Below, piece by piece: positions 17,462 through 28,579 of a DNA stretch of 53,986 nt. The position numbers were made by a program, and so were the translations under genes. Position 1 is the first letter of the stretch. Each line of letters opens with the position of its first letter. The DNA lies in NCBI GenBank assembly GCA_020850735.1, contig JADZEE010000072.1:1-53986 (forward strand), given 5' to 3'. The notes beneath the pieces are model-generated. The model did no database searches, was not told where the DNA came from, and was given only the letters and a program-made list of their open reading frames with translations. Origin of the DNA: Gammaproteobacteria bacterium. GTDB taxonomy: Bacteria > Pseudomonadota > Gammaproteobacteria > JADZEE01.

Positions 17462-20400
17462 CAGGCGGCGTCCTCGAGCTTGAGTTGCGTGAGCAGCGAG
17501 TCGAGCTCGGCAAACCGCGCTTCGACGTCGGGCAGCGATTTGCGGATCCTGAGCTTCTCGCGACCATCCAGGCGGTAATCGTCCGTCTGCGTCTGGATGA
17601 GACGAATGATCGCGGCGGCGTCGACGCACGGCTCGGTGTCGAACTGGATCCGCCCACCCTCGGCGCCCATGTCGATGCGGCGCACGCCGATGCGCGCCGC
17701 CTTGATCTTGAGCGCGGCGATGCGAAACAGGTTGCGCGCCGGCACCGGCAGAGAACCGAAGCGATCGATCATCTCCTCGGCGAGCCCGCGCAGAGATTGT
17801 TCGTCGGCGGCGGTCGCCAAGCGCTTGTAGAACGTCAGGCGCGCGTGCACATCGGGCAGGTAGTCCTCGGGAATCAGCGCGGCGACACCGAGATCGATCT
17901 CGGGGCCGGCGTCGAGCGGGCGATCCAGTACCGGTTCGCGACCCGAACGCAGCGCACTGACTGCACGCTCGAGCAGCTGCATGTACAGGCCGTAACCGAT
18001 TGCCTGAATGTGCCCGCTCTGCTCCTCGCCGAGTATCTCCCCGGCGCCGCGGATCTCGAGATCGTGGGTCGCCAGTGTGAAACCGATGCCCAGATCCTCC
18101 AGCGACTCGATCGCTTCCAGCCGTTTGAGGGCGTCGGCGGTCATGGCACGCCGCTCGGGCACGAGCAGGTAGGCGTAGGCGCGGTGATGCGAGCGGCCGA
18201 CGCGGCCGCGCAGCTGGTAAAGCTGCGCGAGTCCGAAGCGGTCGGCGCGGTTGATGATAATCGTGTTGGCGCTCGGAACGTCGATGCCGGACTCGATGAT
18301 CGTCGAACACACGAGCACGTTGAAACGACGGTGGTAGAAATCGAGCATCACCCGTTCCAGGTCACGCTCCCGCATCTGCCCGTGGGCCAGGCGCACCCGT
18401 CCCTCCGGCAGGATGGCGGCCACCGTGGCGGTCATTCGCTCGATACTTTCGACTTCGTTGTGCAGGAAATAGACCTGGCCCCCGCGATTCACCTCGCGCA
18501 GCATCGCTTCGCGCAGCAACTCGTCGTCCCAGCGACGCAGGAACGTCTTTACCGGCAAGCGCCGCGACGGCGGAGTGGCGATGAGCGACAGGTCCCGGAT
18601 CCCCGCCAGGGCCATGTTGAGCGTGCGCGGAATCGGTGTCGCGGTGAGGTTCAGAATGTCCACCTCCGCGCGCAGTGCCTTGAGCCGTTCCTTCTGCCGC
18701 ACGCCGAAACGATGCTCCTCGTCGACCACGAGCAGACCCAGCTGCTTGAACTTGACATCGCTCTGGAGCAGCTTGTGCGTGCCGATGACGATGTCGATGG
18801 TGCCGGCGGCAAGGCCGGCGAGTATGACGCCCTGCTCCTTGTTGTTGCGAAATCGCGAGAGCTGTTCGATGCGCACCGGCCAGTCGGCGAAGCGATCCTT
18901 GAAGTTCTCGAAATGCTGCTGCGCGAGCAGGGTCGTCGGCACCAGCACCGCAACCTGCCGCCCTCCCGTGACGGCGACGAAAGCGGCGCGCATGGCGACT
19001 TCGGTCTTGCCGAATCCGGCATCGCCACACACCAGCCGGTCCATCGGCCGTGGCGCAACCATGTCGGCGATCACGGCCTCGATGGCGACCGCCTGGTCGG
19101 GGGTTTCCTCGAACGCAAACGCCGCCGCGAATGCGCGGTAGCTCTCGGCATCGAGCGCGAATCCGTGCCCGGACCGCGCCGCGCGCCGCGCGTGCAGGTC
19201 GAGCAGCTCGGCAGCAACGTCGCGTATGCGTTGCGCGGCCTTCTCGCGCGCTTTCTGCCACTGCCCGGTGCCGAGCTTGTTGAGCGGCGCATGATCGCCG
19301 TCTGGACCGGTGTAGCGCGCTACCAGGTACAGCGACGCGACGGGCACGTACAGTTTGTCGCCGTCGGCATACTCCAGGGACAGAAACTCGCCAGGGTGTC
19401 CGCGCACGTCCAGGATCACCAGGCCCAGATAACGGCCGATGCCGTGCTCTTCGTGCACGACCGGCGCACCGATCGCGAGCTCGCCGAGATCCCGCAGTAC
19501 CGATTCGGCGTCGCGGCCACTCTGGCGCCGGCGCCGGCGTTGCGCCGCACGTTCACCGTAAAGCTGCGTCTCGGCCACCACCGCCAGCGCGGGTCGCGTC
19601 AGGACCACACCCCGTTCGAGAGGTGCCACGGCCATCGCGATCCGCTCGTTGCCGGCGGCGAACTCGCCCCAGCCCGCCACTGGCGCCGGCCGGATCCCGC
19701 GGCTCGCGAACACTTCGAGCAGCGTCTCGCGCCGGCCGCCGGACTCGGCGACGAAGAGCACGCGGCGGTCGGCTTCGGCCAGGAATCGCTCCACGTGCGC
19801 GAGCGGATCGCGGGCGCGTGCATCGATGGGGATGGCGAGTGGCGTTTCGGCGGCGAATGTGCAGGCCGCGGCGCTGCCCTCATCGCCCGCGCCCGTGATC
19901 TCGACGACGGCAAATCGGGCCAGTGACCGCGGGATCCACTCCGGCTCGTAGAACAGCTCCGCCGGCGGCAGGATCGGACGCTCGACATCGTGGCGCAGGC
20001 GCTCGTAACGCTCGGCGACTTCGGCGCTGAAGCGCTGCGCCTGTTCGGCGACACCCTCATCCACGACTACGAGCGTATCGGCCGGGAGGAAGTCGAACAG
20101 GGATTCGGTCTGCTCGAAGAACAACGGCAGGTAGTACTCGATACCGGCCGGGGCAAAGCGATTGCTCACATCGGTATACAGCGTCGAGCGGGCCGGATTG
20201 CCGGGAAACCGCGCGCGCCAGGCCGAGCGGAACCGGCTCACGGCCGCGTCGGTCAGCGGGAACTCCCGCGCCGGCAGCACGCGTACTTTGGCTACCGCTT
20301 CGGTGGAGCGCTGGGTTTCGGCGTCGAACAGGCGGATACCCTCGATTTCCTCGTCGAACAGATCGATGCGGAACGGCTGCTCCGCGCCCATCGGGAACAC

Positions 20401-20952
20401 GTCCACCAACGCACCCCGGATGGCATAGTCCCCGTGCTCCAGCACCTGGCCCGTGCGCCGGTAACCGGCCTCGTCCAGGCGCGCCTGGAAGGCATCGCGA
20501 TCCAGGTGTTCGCCCAGCTCGAGCATGAAACTGTGGGCAGCCACGAAGCTGCGCGGCGGCAGGCGGTGCAGTATCGGCGCGGTCGCCGCCACCAGCACCC
20601 CGTGCCGCGCATGCGGCAGACCCGCAAGGGTTGCGAGGCGCTCGGAGATGATGTCCTGGTAGGGGGAGAACTGTTCGTAGGGCAGCGTCTCCCAGTCCGG
20701 AAAGCGCAGCACCGGGGTGGCCGGATCGTTGTCGAGAAAGAACTCGAGCTCCGCGGCCATACGGTCGGCGCGCAGCGTATCGGCACACAGCGCCAGTACC
20801 GGTGCCTTGTGCCGGCGTACCGCGCAGGCCAGCGCCAGCGTGGCGGCGCCGCCCGCGAGACGATGCCAGCACAGGCGTTCACCGGTATGCGCCGGCAATG
20901 GCGGCGCGAGTACGCTCTCGCTCGATTCCTGTGGATCCGGGTGCCGGGGCAT
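17461..20952 (-). CDS. mfd: transcription-repair coupling factor
   Basis: Mfd removes RNA polymerase stalled at lesions and recruits UvrA. The 1163-residue protein shows UvrB-like N-terminal domains (with PDWETLPYEQFSPYQDIISE near residue 85). The RNA-polymerase-interacting domain is around 495-555 (HEEHGIGRYLGL). The RecG-like translocase has Walker A GDAGFGKTEVAMRA near 642, the DEEHRFGVRQKERLK box near 742, and GRVGRSHHRAYAYLL. The TRCF C-terminal domain follows. Length and motifs are normal. It is 20 bases from pyrF and overlaps csiV. Confidence 0.97.
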   Translation of the reverse strand: MPRHPDPQESSESVLAPPLPAHTGERLCWHRLAGGAATLALACAVRRHKAPVLALCADTLRADRMAAELEFFLDNDPATPVLRFPDWETLPYEQFSPYQDIISERLATLAGLPHARHGVLVAATAPILHRLPPRSFVAAHSFMLELGEHLDRDAFQARLDEAGYRRTGQVLEHGDYAIRGALVDVFPMGAEQPFRIDLFDEEIEGIRLFDAETQRSTEAVAKVRVLPAREFPLTDAAVSRFRSAWRARFPGNPARSTLYTDVSNRFAPAGIEYYLPLFFEQTESLFDFLPADTLVVVDEGVAEQAQRFSAEVAERYERLRHDVERPILPPAELFYEPEWIPRSLARFAVVEITGAGDEGSAAACTFAAETPLAIPIDARARDPLAHVERFLAEADRRVLFVAESGGRRETLLEVFASRGIRPAPVAGWGEFAAGNERIAMAVAPLERGVVLTRPALAVVAETQLYGERAAQRRRRRQSGRDAESVLRDLGELAIGAPVVHEEHGIGRYLGLVILDVRGHPGEFLSLEYADGDKLYVPVASLYLVARYTGPDGDHAPLNKLGTGQWQKAREKAAQRIRDVAAELLDLHARRAARSGHGFALDAESYRAFAAAFAFEETPDQAVAIEAVIADMVAPRPMDRLVCGDAGFGKTEVAMRAAFVAVTGGRQVAVLVPTTLLAQQHFENFKDRFADWPVRIEQLSRFRNNKEQGVILAGLAAGTIDIVIGTHKLLQSDVKFKQLGLLVVDEEHRFGVRQKERLKALRAEVDILNLTATPIPRTLNMALAGIRDLSLIATPPSRRLPVKTFLRRWDDELLREAMLREVNRGGQVYFLHNEVESIERMTATVAAILPEGRVRLAHGQMRERDLERVMLDFYHRRFNVLVCSTIIESGIDVPSANTIIINRADRFGLAQLYQLRGRVGRSHHRAYAYLLVPERRAMTADALKRLEAIESLEDLGIGFTLATHDLEIRGAGEILGEEQSGHIQAIGYGLYMQLLERAVSALRSGREPVLDRPLDAGPEIDLGVAALIPEDYLPDVHARLTFYKRLATAADEQSLRGLAEEMIDRFGSLPVPARNLFRIAALKIKAARIGVRRIDMGAEGGRIQFDTEPCVDAAAIIRLIQTQTDDYRLDGREKLRIRKSLPDVEARFAELDSLLTQLKLEDAA

Positions 20953-20973
20953 GCGTGGATCGTGGTCGGGACT

Positions 20974-21687
20974 TCAGCCGCGCGCCGGCGCGCCGGTGGC
21001 AAACGACGCCTCGATCGCCGCCAGTGCGGCGAGCGGTTCGGGAGCCTGGGTGATCGGACGACCGATGACGAGATAATCGGCGCCCGCGGCGATGGCTGCT
21101 GACGGCGTGGCAACGCGCTTCTGATCGTCGTGCGTGGCGTCCGCCGGCCGGATCCCGGGGATCACCAGGCAGGGGCGCCTGCCGAAGCGGCGACGCAGCC
21201 GCGCGATCTCGAGTGGCGAGCTCACCACACCGTCGAGCCCGCAATCGAGCGCGAGAGCGCTCAGGCGGTCGACGAGACTGCCGCTGTCCGCCGCGAAACC
21301 GATCTCCGCGAGCGCAGTATCGTCCAGGCTCGTGAGCACGGTGACCGCGATGAGCAGCGGTCGCGACGAGCGCCGATCCAGACGTTCGCGGGCCGCCTCG
21401 AGCATCGCCCGCCCGCCGCTCGCGTGCACGTTTACCATCCAGCAACCGAGCTCAGCCGCGGCGGCACAGGCGCCGGCCACGGTGTTCGGTATGTCGTGGA
21501 ACTTCAGATCCAGGAACACCCCGTAGCCGCGCGCCACGAGCTGCTCCACCAGCACCGGTCCCGCGCCGGTGAAGAGTTCTTTACCGACCTTCAGCCGGCA
21601 GCGCGCGGGATCCAGCCGCGCGACGATCTCCAGCGCGGGAGTGGCCGCGGGAAAATCCAGCGCGACGATGATCCGTGGCTCACTCAC
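20974..21687 (-). CDS. pyrF: orotidine 5'-phosphate decarboxylase
   Basis: PyrF decarboxylates OMP to UMP, the last pyrimidine step. The 237-residue protein carries the catalytic [11 protein letters not shown] motif near residue 61, [17 protein letters not shown] and the phosphate-binding VIPGIRP and [12 protein letters not shown]. It overlaps the end of lapB by eight bases, which is the order lapA-lapB-pyrF typical for gammaproteobacteria. Confidence 0.96.
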   Translation of the reverse strand: MSEPRIIVALDFPAATPALEIVARLDPARCRLKVGKELFTGAGPVLVEQLVARGYGVFLDLKFHDIPNTVAGACAAAAELGCWMVNVHASGGRAMLEAARERLDRRSSRPLLIAVTVLTSLDDTALAEIGFAADSGSLVDRLSALALDCGLDGVVSSPLEIARLRRRFGRRPCLVIPGIRPADATHDDQKRVATPSAAIAAGADYLVIGRPITQAPEPLAALAAIEASFATGAPARG

Positions 21688-22867
21688 CTTCGATGCCCTG
21701 GATCGGTTTGACCGTGTTCCAGCTCTTGCAGCTCGGGCATTGCCAATGCAGGGAACGGCCCGTGAAGCCGCATACCGCGCAACGATACGCGGCCCGTCCT
21801 TCCAGCAGCTGTGACGTAAATCCCTTGATCAGGTTGAGATTGTCGCGTGCCGGTACGCCGGCGGTCGCCAAGGCGTACTGGAGGAATCGATCCAGTCCGC
21901 GCACCGACGGGCGCCGGCGCAGCTCCTCGCTGATGTAGCGCATCGCCGCATCCAGATCCCCGGCCTCCGCCGCCAGCGCGGCGAGTGCGAGCACGGGCGT
22001 AATACCGACGTGCGTGCGGGAGATCTCCTCCAGGTAGGTACGCGCGTCGTCGACGCGATCGCAGTGCCGGTAACAGGCGACCAGGGTCGAGATGGCCTCG
22101 GGCAGGAAGGCCGGATCCTGCGAGGCGATGCGCTGAAAGGCACTGATTGCGGCCTCGTAGCGATCTTCGCGCATCGCGAGACGCCCTTCGATGAGACTAG
22201 CCCGTACGCAGCTCGCGTCCGAGCGCAGGGCCTCGCACACGAGCTCGCGCGCCCGCGCGAAATCGTTTTCCCCGCAGGCCTGTTCGGCCTTTTCGCACAG
22301 AAAATGCGCAATCGTCTTGCCGAGGCTTTCGCGCGACTCCCCCTCCAGACGGCGGCAGACCTCGATGGCCTTGTCCCAGTCCTGTTCCTGCTGGTAGATC
22401 TGCACGAGCTGGCGCAGCGCCGGTTCGCTGTCGGTGCGTTGCTCCAGCAGCTCGCGAAAGAGGCTCTCCGCCCGATCGAGCAGACCGGAACGCATGTAGT
22501 CCATGGCGAGCTCGCGCAGCGCGTCGCAGCGCTGCTCGTGACTCAGGCTGCGCTTGGCGATGAGGTTCTGATGAATGCGGATGGCTCGATCGACCTCGCC
22601 CTTGCGCCTGAACAGGTTGCCCACGGCCAGGTGCATCTCCACGGTTTCGCCGTCGACGTCGAGCAGATTAATGAATACCTCGATGGCCTTGTCGGGCTGC
22701 TCATCGAGCAGATAGTTGAGGCCACGGAAATAATCCGGGGCGAGACTGCCCGCTGCGGATGATCTGCCATCGCGTTCGCCGTAGTGACGGCGCGCAGCGA
22801 ACCAGCCGGAGAGCGCCGCGACCGGCAGCAGAAACCAGAACAACCCGGTACCGGTTTCAGCCAGCAT
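21680..22867 (-). CDS. lapB: lipopolysaccharide assembly protein LapB
   Basis: LapB (YciM) is an inner-membrane protein that couples FtsH proteolysis of LpxC to lipopolysaccharide supply. The 395-residue product begins with an N-terminal membrane helix ([18 protein letters not shown]), has about nine TPR-like repeats, and ends in a rubredoxin-like metal site, CAVCGF, then CPSCKSW. The start at 22867 is preferred over an upstream Met at 22891 because the helix follows directly. It overlaps lapA by 11 bases. Confidence 0.95.
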   Translation of the reverse strand: MLAETGTGLFWFLLPVAALSGWFAARRHYGERDGRSSAAGSLAPDYFRGLNYLLDEQPDKAIEVFINLLDVDGETVEMHLAVGNLFRRKGEVDRAIRIHQNLIAKRSLSHEQRCDALRELAMDYMRSGLLDRAESLFRELLEQRTDSEPALRQLVQIYQQEQDWDKAIEVCRRLEGESRESLGKTIAHFLCEKAEQACGENDFARARELVCEALRSDASCVRASLIEGRLAMREDRYEAAISAFQRIASQDPAFLPEAISTLVACYRHCDRVDDARTYLEEISRTHVGITPVLALAALAAEAGDLDAAMRYISEELRRRPSVRGLDRFLQYALATAGVPARDNLNLIKGFTSQLLEGRAAYRCAVCGFTGRSLHWQCPSCKSWNTVKPIQGIEGE

Positions 22868-23159
22868 CGGATTCGATCGATCCGCGCACACCTGCCAGCG
22901 CCGCCTCGGCGCCCCGCCGGGCGCGCGTGGCCGACCGCAGACGCCGGCGCAGCGACAATGACTGCAGCGCCCCGGCGAACCAGCCGATCAACGCCCCGAC
23001 GCTGAATGCGCCGATGGCGATCCAGGACACCGGCCACTCGATCTCGAGCACGTAGACGTCGAGCGGCACGGGAGCGCTGTTACGGACGTGGAAAAGCACG
23101 CCGAGCACGAACAAGAACAGCAGGAAGACGAGGAACAGGATCTTGAATATCCGGCTCAT
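22857..23159 (-). CDS. lapA: lipopolysaccharide assembly protein LapA
   Basis: The 100-residue membrane protein has two hydrophobic helices (about residues 5-23 and 43-66) joined by the conserved VPLDVYVLEIEWPVSW segment, and a basic cytoplasmic tail. It matches the DUF1049/LapA domain, a partner of LapB in controlling LpxC. The start has a good position relative to ihfB, 107 bases upstream, and its stop overlaps lapB. Confidence 0.9.
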   Translation of the reverse strand: MSRIFKILFLVFLLFLFVLGVLFHVRNSAPVPLDVYVLEIEWPVSWIAIGAFSVGALIGWFAGALQSLSLRRRLRSATRARRGAEAALAGVRGSIESDAG

Positions 23160-23266
23160 GGTTCACCATGACAAAGGGACGCGCCGGCCGCGCGCGGCAG
23201 CCGCACCCGGGTCGCACGCAATACAGGAGATGCCGCCGTCTGCCGCCCGCGCCGGCGCCGGTCGGT

Positions 23267-23599
23267 TCAGGAAGCGCGGCCGGGCAGCGCCATGGACACC
23301 GGTGCAATCGGTTCGTCGGCGCTTTCGTTGACGCGATCGCGCAGTTCCTTGCCGGGCTTGAAGTGCGGCACGTACTTGGCCGGCAGCGACACGGGTTCGC
23401 CTGACTTCGGGTTGCGCCCGACACGTGGCGGGCGGTAGTGCAGCGAGAAGCTGCCGAAACCGCGGATCTCGATGCGCTCGCCGGATGCCAGCGTCAGCGC
23501 CATGTGCTCGAGCATGGTCTTGACGGTCAGCTCGACATCCTTGTAGCCGAGCTGGGCCTGCTTGCGCACGAGCTTTTCGATCAGTTCTGACTTGGTCAT
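23267..23599 (-). CDS. ihfB: integration host factor beta subunit
   Basis: IHF beta pairs with IHF alpha to bend DNA at specific sites. The 110-residue protein begins [14 protein letters not shown] and has the full HU/IHF signature, including [17 protein letters not shown] and the DNA-inserting [12 protein letters not shown] arm. A tail of about 15 residues goes beyond the usual 94-residue length. It sits between rpsA (with a repeat copy between) and lapA, the classical rpsA-ihfB order. Confidence 0.95.
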   Translation of the reverse strand: MTKSELIEKLVRKQAQLGYKDVELTVKTMLEHMALTLASGERIEIRGFGSFSLHYRPPRVGRNPKSGEPVSLPAKYVPHFKPGKELRDRVNESADEPIAPVSMALPGRAS

Positions 23600-23697
23600 T
23601 GTTGTTCGCAACTCCACGTCAATCCGACTCGCTGCCCCGCACATTCAGCCGTCGTTCGACTGCCGTGGCCACCGGCGGCGACCACGGCAGCCGCACT

Positions 23698-23881
23698 CTC
23701 AGAGCTCGTGAAACATTCGCCCGCCGTAGCGAGACGCTTCCCGGGCGTTCCTGGCCAGGCGCGGGGGTGCACAAAATCGCGCGCGTAGTGGGCCTACGGA
23801 AACGATTTCGGGGGTCCCCGCAACGCCGTCAGGGGCGTCCAGGGGCCGTCGCAGCAGGCGCGGTGATGGTTTCACAAGCTC

Positions 23882-23885
<4 letters not shown>
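23698..23885. repeat. stop-codon-associated inverted-repeat element, copy A (188 bp)
   Basis: The left end CTCAGAGCTCGTGAAAC (23698-23714) is an imperfect inverted copy of the right end GTTTCACAAGCTCTCAG (23869-23885). The interior shares long blocks with copy B (29671-29861), for example CCCGCAACGCCG and GGGCGTCC. It fills the gap between rpsA and ihfB. The right end contains the rpsA stop codon (TGA read on the minus strand at 23884-23882). Confidence 0.75.
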
Positions 23886-25555
<1,670 letters not shown>

Positions 25556-25657
25556 GTGCCTTGGAGCCTTCCACCTCTTGCCCAGCTGGCCGGCGTGCCG
25601 GCTGTGCCTAGCTACTCGGTTGGGTTGAACGAAACACGTTGGCCGGTGTCCTCACCG

Positions 25658-26359
25658 TCACACGTGCGTGGTGCCGGTTTTCAGGTCGCGTTCGCGAACG
25701 AGTCGGCGCACGACGGCCAGCACATCCTCGACGGAGAGCTGGGTGGTGTCGATGACGGTCGCGTCCACAGCCGGTCGCAGGGGGGCCACACTGCGTTCCC
25801 GATCCCGCTCGTCCCGGCCGGCGATGTCCTGAAAAAGCTGGGCGAGACTAACATTCATTCCTTTTTCCTTCAACTGCTTATGGCGCCTGCGGGCGCGTTC
25901 CTCGGCGCTCGCCGTGAGAAAAATCTTGAGCACGGCGTCGGGGAAAACGACCGTCCCCATGTCGCGCCCGTCGGCGATCAGGCCCGGCGCCCGCCGGCAG
26001 GCGTGCTGGCGTGCGAGCAGGGCCGTACGCACGGCAGGACACGCGGCGACCCGCGATGCTGCGGCGCCGCAATCCTCTGTACGCAGGCGCTCGGTGACGT
26101 CTTCACCGCCCAGGTGCACGCCGATCCCGGCATCCGCGGCCGCCGTGAAGTCGAGTTGCAGCCCGGCCGCGAGCCGTGCCAGCGCGGACTCGTCATCGAG
26201 ATCCACGCCGGCGGCGAGCGCCGCCAGGGCCACGGCCCGGTACAGTGCACCGCTGTCGAGCAGGTGCCAGCCGAGCCCCTCGGCGAGGCGAGCACACAGC
26301 GTGCCCTTGCCCGTGCCGCTGGGCCCGTCCACGGCAATGACCGGTGCGGTCGTCGTCAT
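25658..26359 (-). CDS. cmk: cytidylate kinase
   Basis: Cmk phosphorylates CMP and dCMP. The 233-residue protein starts with the P-loop [14 protein letters not shown] and has [14 protein letters not shown], the [21 protein letters not shown] segment and the arginine-rich [12 protein letters not shown] lid. It is in the standard aroA-cmk-rpsA order, nine bases after aroA. Confidence 0.96.
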   Translation of the reverse strand: MTTTAPVIAVDGPSGTGKGTLCARLAEGLGWHLLDSGALYRAVALAALAAGVDLDDESALARLAAGLQLDFTAAADAGIGVHLGGEDVTERLRTEDCGAAASRVAACPAVRTALLARQHACRRAPGLIADGRDMGTVVFPDAVLKIFLTASAEERARRRHKQLKEKGMNVSLAQLFQDIAGRDERDRERSVAPLRPAVDATVIDTTQLSVEDVLAVVRRLVRERDLKTGTTHV

Positions 26360-26368
26360 GTGCGCGGC

Positions 26369-27673
26369 TCAGCGCTCCAGCGCCTCGATGCGAAGACCGA
26401 GACCGGCGGCGGCGGCGGCGAAGCCCGGAAAAGACGTGGCCACGTTTTCGCAGCCCAGGATCTCGATCGGACCGCTGGCGCGCAGTGCGGCCATGGCGAA
26501 CGCCATGGCCACGCGATGGTCGCCACGGCTGTCGACGACGCCGCCGCGCAGCGGCCCGCCCCGGACCACGATACCGTCGGCGCTCGGCTGCGTTTCGACC
26601 CCCAGCACGGCGAGCCCTTCGGCCATGGCGGCGATGCGATCACTTTCCTTGACGCGCAGCTCGGCGGCACCACTCACGCGCGTTTCACCCTCGGCGCAGG
26701 CGGCGGCAATCATCAGCGCCGGAAATTCGTCGATGCTGCGCGGCACGGCCTGTTCGGGGACGGCGATGCCGTGCAGGGGTCCGCTTTCCGCCTCCAGATC
26801 CGCCACCGGCTCGGACCCGAGGCTGCGCGCCGCGCCGGCATGCACGCGGGCACCCATCGCGGCGAGCAATTCCAGGATCCCGGTCCGGGTCGGGTTCACG
26901 CCCACCCCGGGCATGCGCACCCGTGATCCCGGCGCAATGGCGGCGCCGACGAGAAAGAACGCCGCCGAGGAGATGTCGCCGGGTACGGCGAGGTCGCCGC
27001 CGCGCAGGCGTGCAAAGCCGGGCACACACACGGTCAGACCGTCGACCGTCGGCCCGGCGCCGAAGTGGGCGAGCATGCGCTCGGTATGGTCACGACTGGC
27101 CAGCGGCTCGGTGACCCGGGTCGCGCCGCGCGCGAACAGGCCTGCGAGCAGGATCGCCGACTTCACCTGGGCGCTCGCCACGGGCAGGGTGTAGTCGATG
27201 CCGCACAATGGTCCGGCCGCGTGCACGTGTACCGGCGGCGTACCGGCGGCACTGCATTGCACCTGCGCCCCCATGCGCGCGAGCGGCTCGATCACGCGCC
27301 GCATCGGCCGGCGCATCAACGAGGCATCGCCGACGAAGGTCACCGTGAGACCGATCCCGGCAGCGAGACCCGTGAGCAGGCGTATCGAGGTGCCCGAGTT
27401 GCCCAGGTCGACGGCGGCCGCCGGCGAGCGCAGCTGCGCCGGCCCGCGGCCGCGCACCAGCACGCTGCCATCGGCCTGGGTCCGAATGTCGGCCCCCGCC
27501 GCCACCAGTGCACGGCGGGTGGCGACCACGTCCTCGCCCTCGAGCAGTCCCGTCAGGCGCGAGTCACCGTGCGCCACCGCGGCCAGCATGAGCGCGCGAT
27601 GGGAGATCGACTTGTCACCGGGCACGCGCAGCGTGCCCGCGAGCACGCCGCCGGGCTGGACGCGCAGACGCAT
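26369..27673 (-). CDS. aroA: 3-phosphoshikimate 1-carboxyvinyltransferase (EPSP synthase)
   Basis: AroA joins phosphoenolpyruvate to shikimate 3-phosphate on the way to chorismate. The 434-residue protein has VPGDKSISHRALML near the start, GNSGTSIRLLTGL near residue 91 and LRVKESDRIAAMAEGL near 345. The loop reads GTSIRLL rather than the GTAMRPL of the Escherichia coli type, so it belongs with the class II-like enzymes in this region. The ATG overlaps the tyrA stop (ATGA), and its ribosome-binding purines lie in a hairpin arm formed with the end of tyrA. Confidence 0.95.
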   Translation of the reverse strand: MRLRVQPGGVLAGTLRVPGDKSISHRALMLAAVAHGDSRLTGLLEGEDVVATRRALVAAGADIRTQADGSVLVRGRGPAQLRSPAAAVDLGNSGTSIRLLTGLAAGIGLTVTFVGDASLMRRPMRRVIEPLARMGAQVQCSAAGTPPVHVHAAGPLCGIDYTLPVASAQVKSAILLAGLFARGATRVTEPLASRDHTERMLAHFGAGPTVDGLTVCVPGFARLRGGDLAVPGDISSAAFFLVGAAIAPGSRVRMPGVGVNPTRTGILELLAAMGARVHAGAARSLGSEPVADLEAESGPLHGIAVPEQAVPRSIDEFPALMIAAACAEGETRVSGAAELRVKESDRIAAMAEGLAVLGVETQPSADGIVVRGGPLRGGVVDSRGDHRVAMAFAMAALRASGPIEILGCENVATSFPGFAAAAAGLGLRIEALER

Positions 27674-28569
27674 CAGCCCGACCCCCCGGGCACCGCGGGG
27701 GGGTCGGCGTCCCGGGCATAGGTGCGGCGCGCCGCGCCGGCACGTTCGAACAACGCCCGCACCGCGTCGACATCGCCCCTGCGCAGCGCCTCGGTCAGGA
27801 CCCGCAGGCGGGCGTCATAGCCTTCCAGGCTGGCCAGCACGGCAGGGCGATTCGCGAACACGATATCGCACCACAATGGTGCGCTCGAAGCGGCGATGCG
27901 GGTGAAATCACGGAAGCCGCCGCCGGCGAACCGGAACACCTCGCGCGCTTCCTGCACGCCGGCGAGATACTCCACCAACGCGAAGGCGAGCACGTGCGGC
28001 AGGTGGCTGGTGGCCGCGAGGACCTCGTCGTGGTGCCCGGCGTCCATCTCCTCCACGCGCGCGCCGGCGGCCTGCCACATCGCCGTGACTCGATCGACGG
28101 CGCCGCGGTCGGTCTCGGCCGTCGGCGTGAGTATGACGCGCTGGCTGTCGAACAAGGCGGCGAATGAGGCTTGCACGCCGCTGCGCTCCGTACCCGCGAC
28201 CGGATGGCCGGGAACGAATAAACGGTAATGCGCCGCAAGGGCCGCGCGGGCGTCGGCGATCACGGCCCCCTTGACGCTGCCGACATCGGTCACCACGGTG
28301 TCCGCGCCGAGCGCGGGCGCCAGTTGCGCGAATACCGCACGCATGGCACCGACGGGCACCGCCAGTACGACCAGATCGCAGCCCGCGACCGCGGCCGCCA
28401 CGGCCGTGGTCCCGCGGTCGATCACACCCAGCTCGAGCGCCTCTCCGACCTCGGCCGGCGTAGACGCACAGCCGACGATCTCGGCACAGGCGCCGGCACG
28501 GCGCAGCGCACGGGCGAGCGAGCCGCCGATGAGACCGACGCCCAGGATGGCCGTGGACCTGCTCAGCAC
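27673..28569 (-). CDS. tyrA: prephenate dehydrogenase
   Basis: TyrA oxidatively decarboxylates prephenate (or arogenate) in tyrosine synthesis. The 298-residue monofunctional protein has the N-terminal NAD-binding GVGLIGGSLARALRR motif, VVTDVGSVKGAVI, the catalytic-histidine segment FVPGHPVAGTERSG and MDAGHHDEVLAATSHLPHV. The sequence does not decide between prephenate and arogenate. In relatives hisC often sits between pheA and tyrA; here ten bases separate them. The C-terminal codons form one arm of a strong hairpin. Confidence 0.93.
   Translation of the reverse strand: MLSRSTAILGVGLIGGSLARALRRAGACAEIVGCASTPAEVGEALELGVIDRGTTAVAAAVAGCDLVVLAVPVGAMRAVFAQLAPALGADTVVTDVGSVKGAVIADARAALAAHYRLFVPGHPVAGTERSGVQASFAALFDSQRVILTPTAETDRGAVDRVTAMWQAAGARVEEMDAGHHDEVLAATSHLPHVLAFALVEYLAGVQEAREVFRFAGGGFRDFTRIAASSAPLWCDIVFANRPAVLASLEGYDARLRVLTEALRRGDVDAVRALFERAGAARRTYARDADPPAVPGGSG
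27678..27707. promoter_or_regulatory. hairpin at the tyrA-aroA junction covering the aroA ribosome-binding site
   Basis: CCGACCCCCC (27678-27687) pairs perfectly with GGGGGGTCGG (27698-27707) across a 10-base loop. On the transcript the G-rich arm next to aroA, about five bases before its ATG, is the likely Shine-Dalgarno element. Ribosomes finishing tyrA would open it, coupling aroA to tyrA translation. Confidence 0.45.
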
Positions 28570-28579
28570 GGCGACGACT

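Noticed and set aside
17452..19926. Very long open frame on the plus strand opposite mfd
   Set aside because: High GC makes frames opposite real genes stay open; its product is rich in histidine, arginine and glycine runs without family motifs, while the minus strand encodes an intact Mfd.
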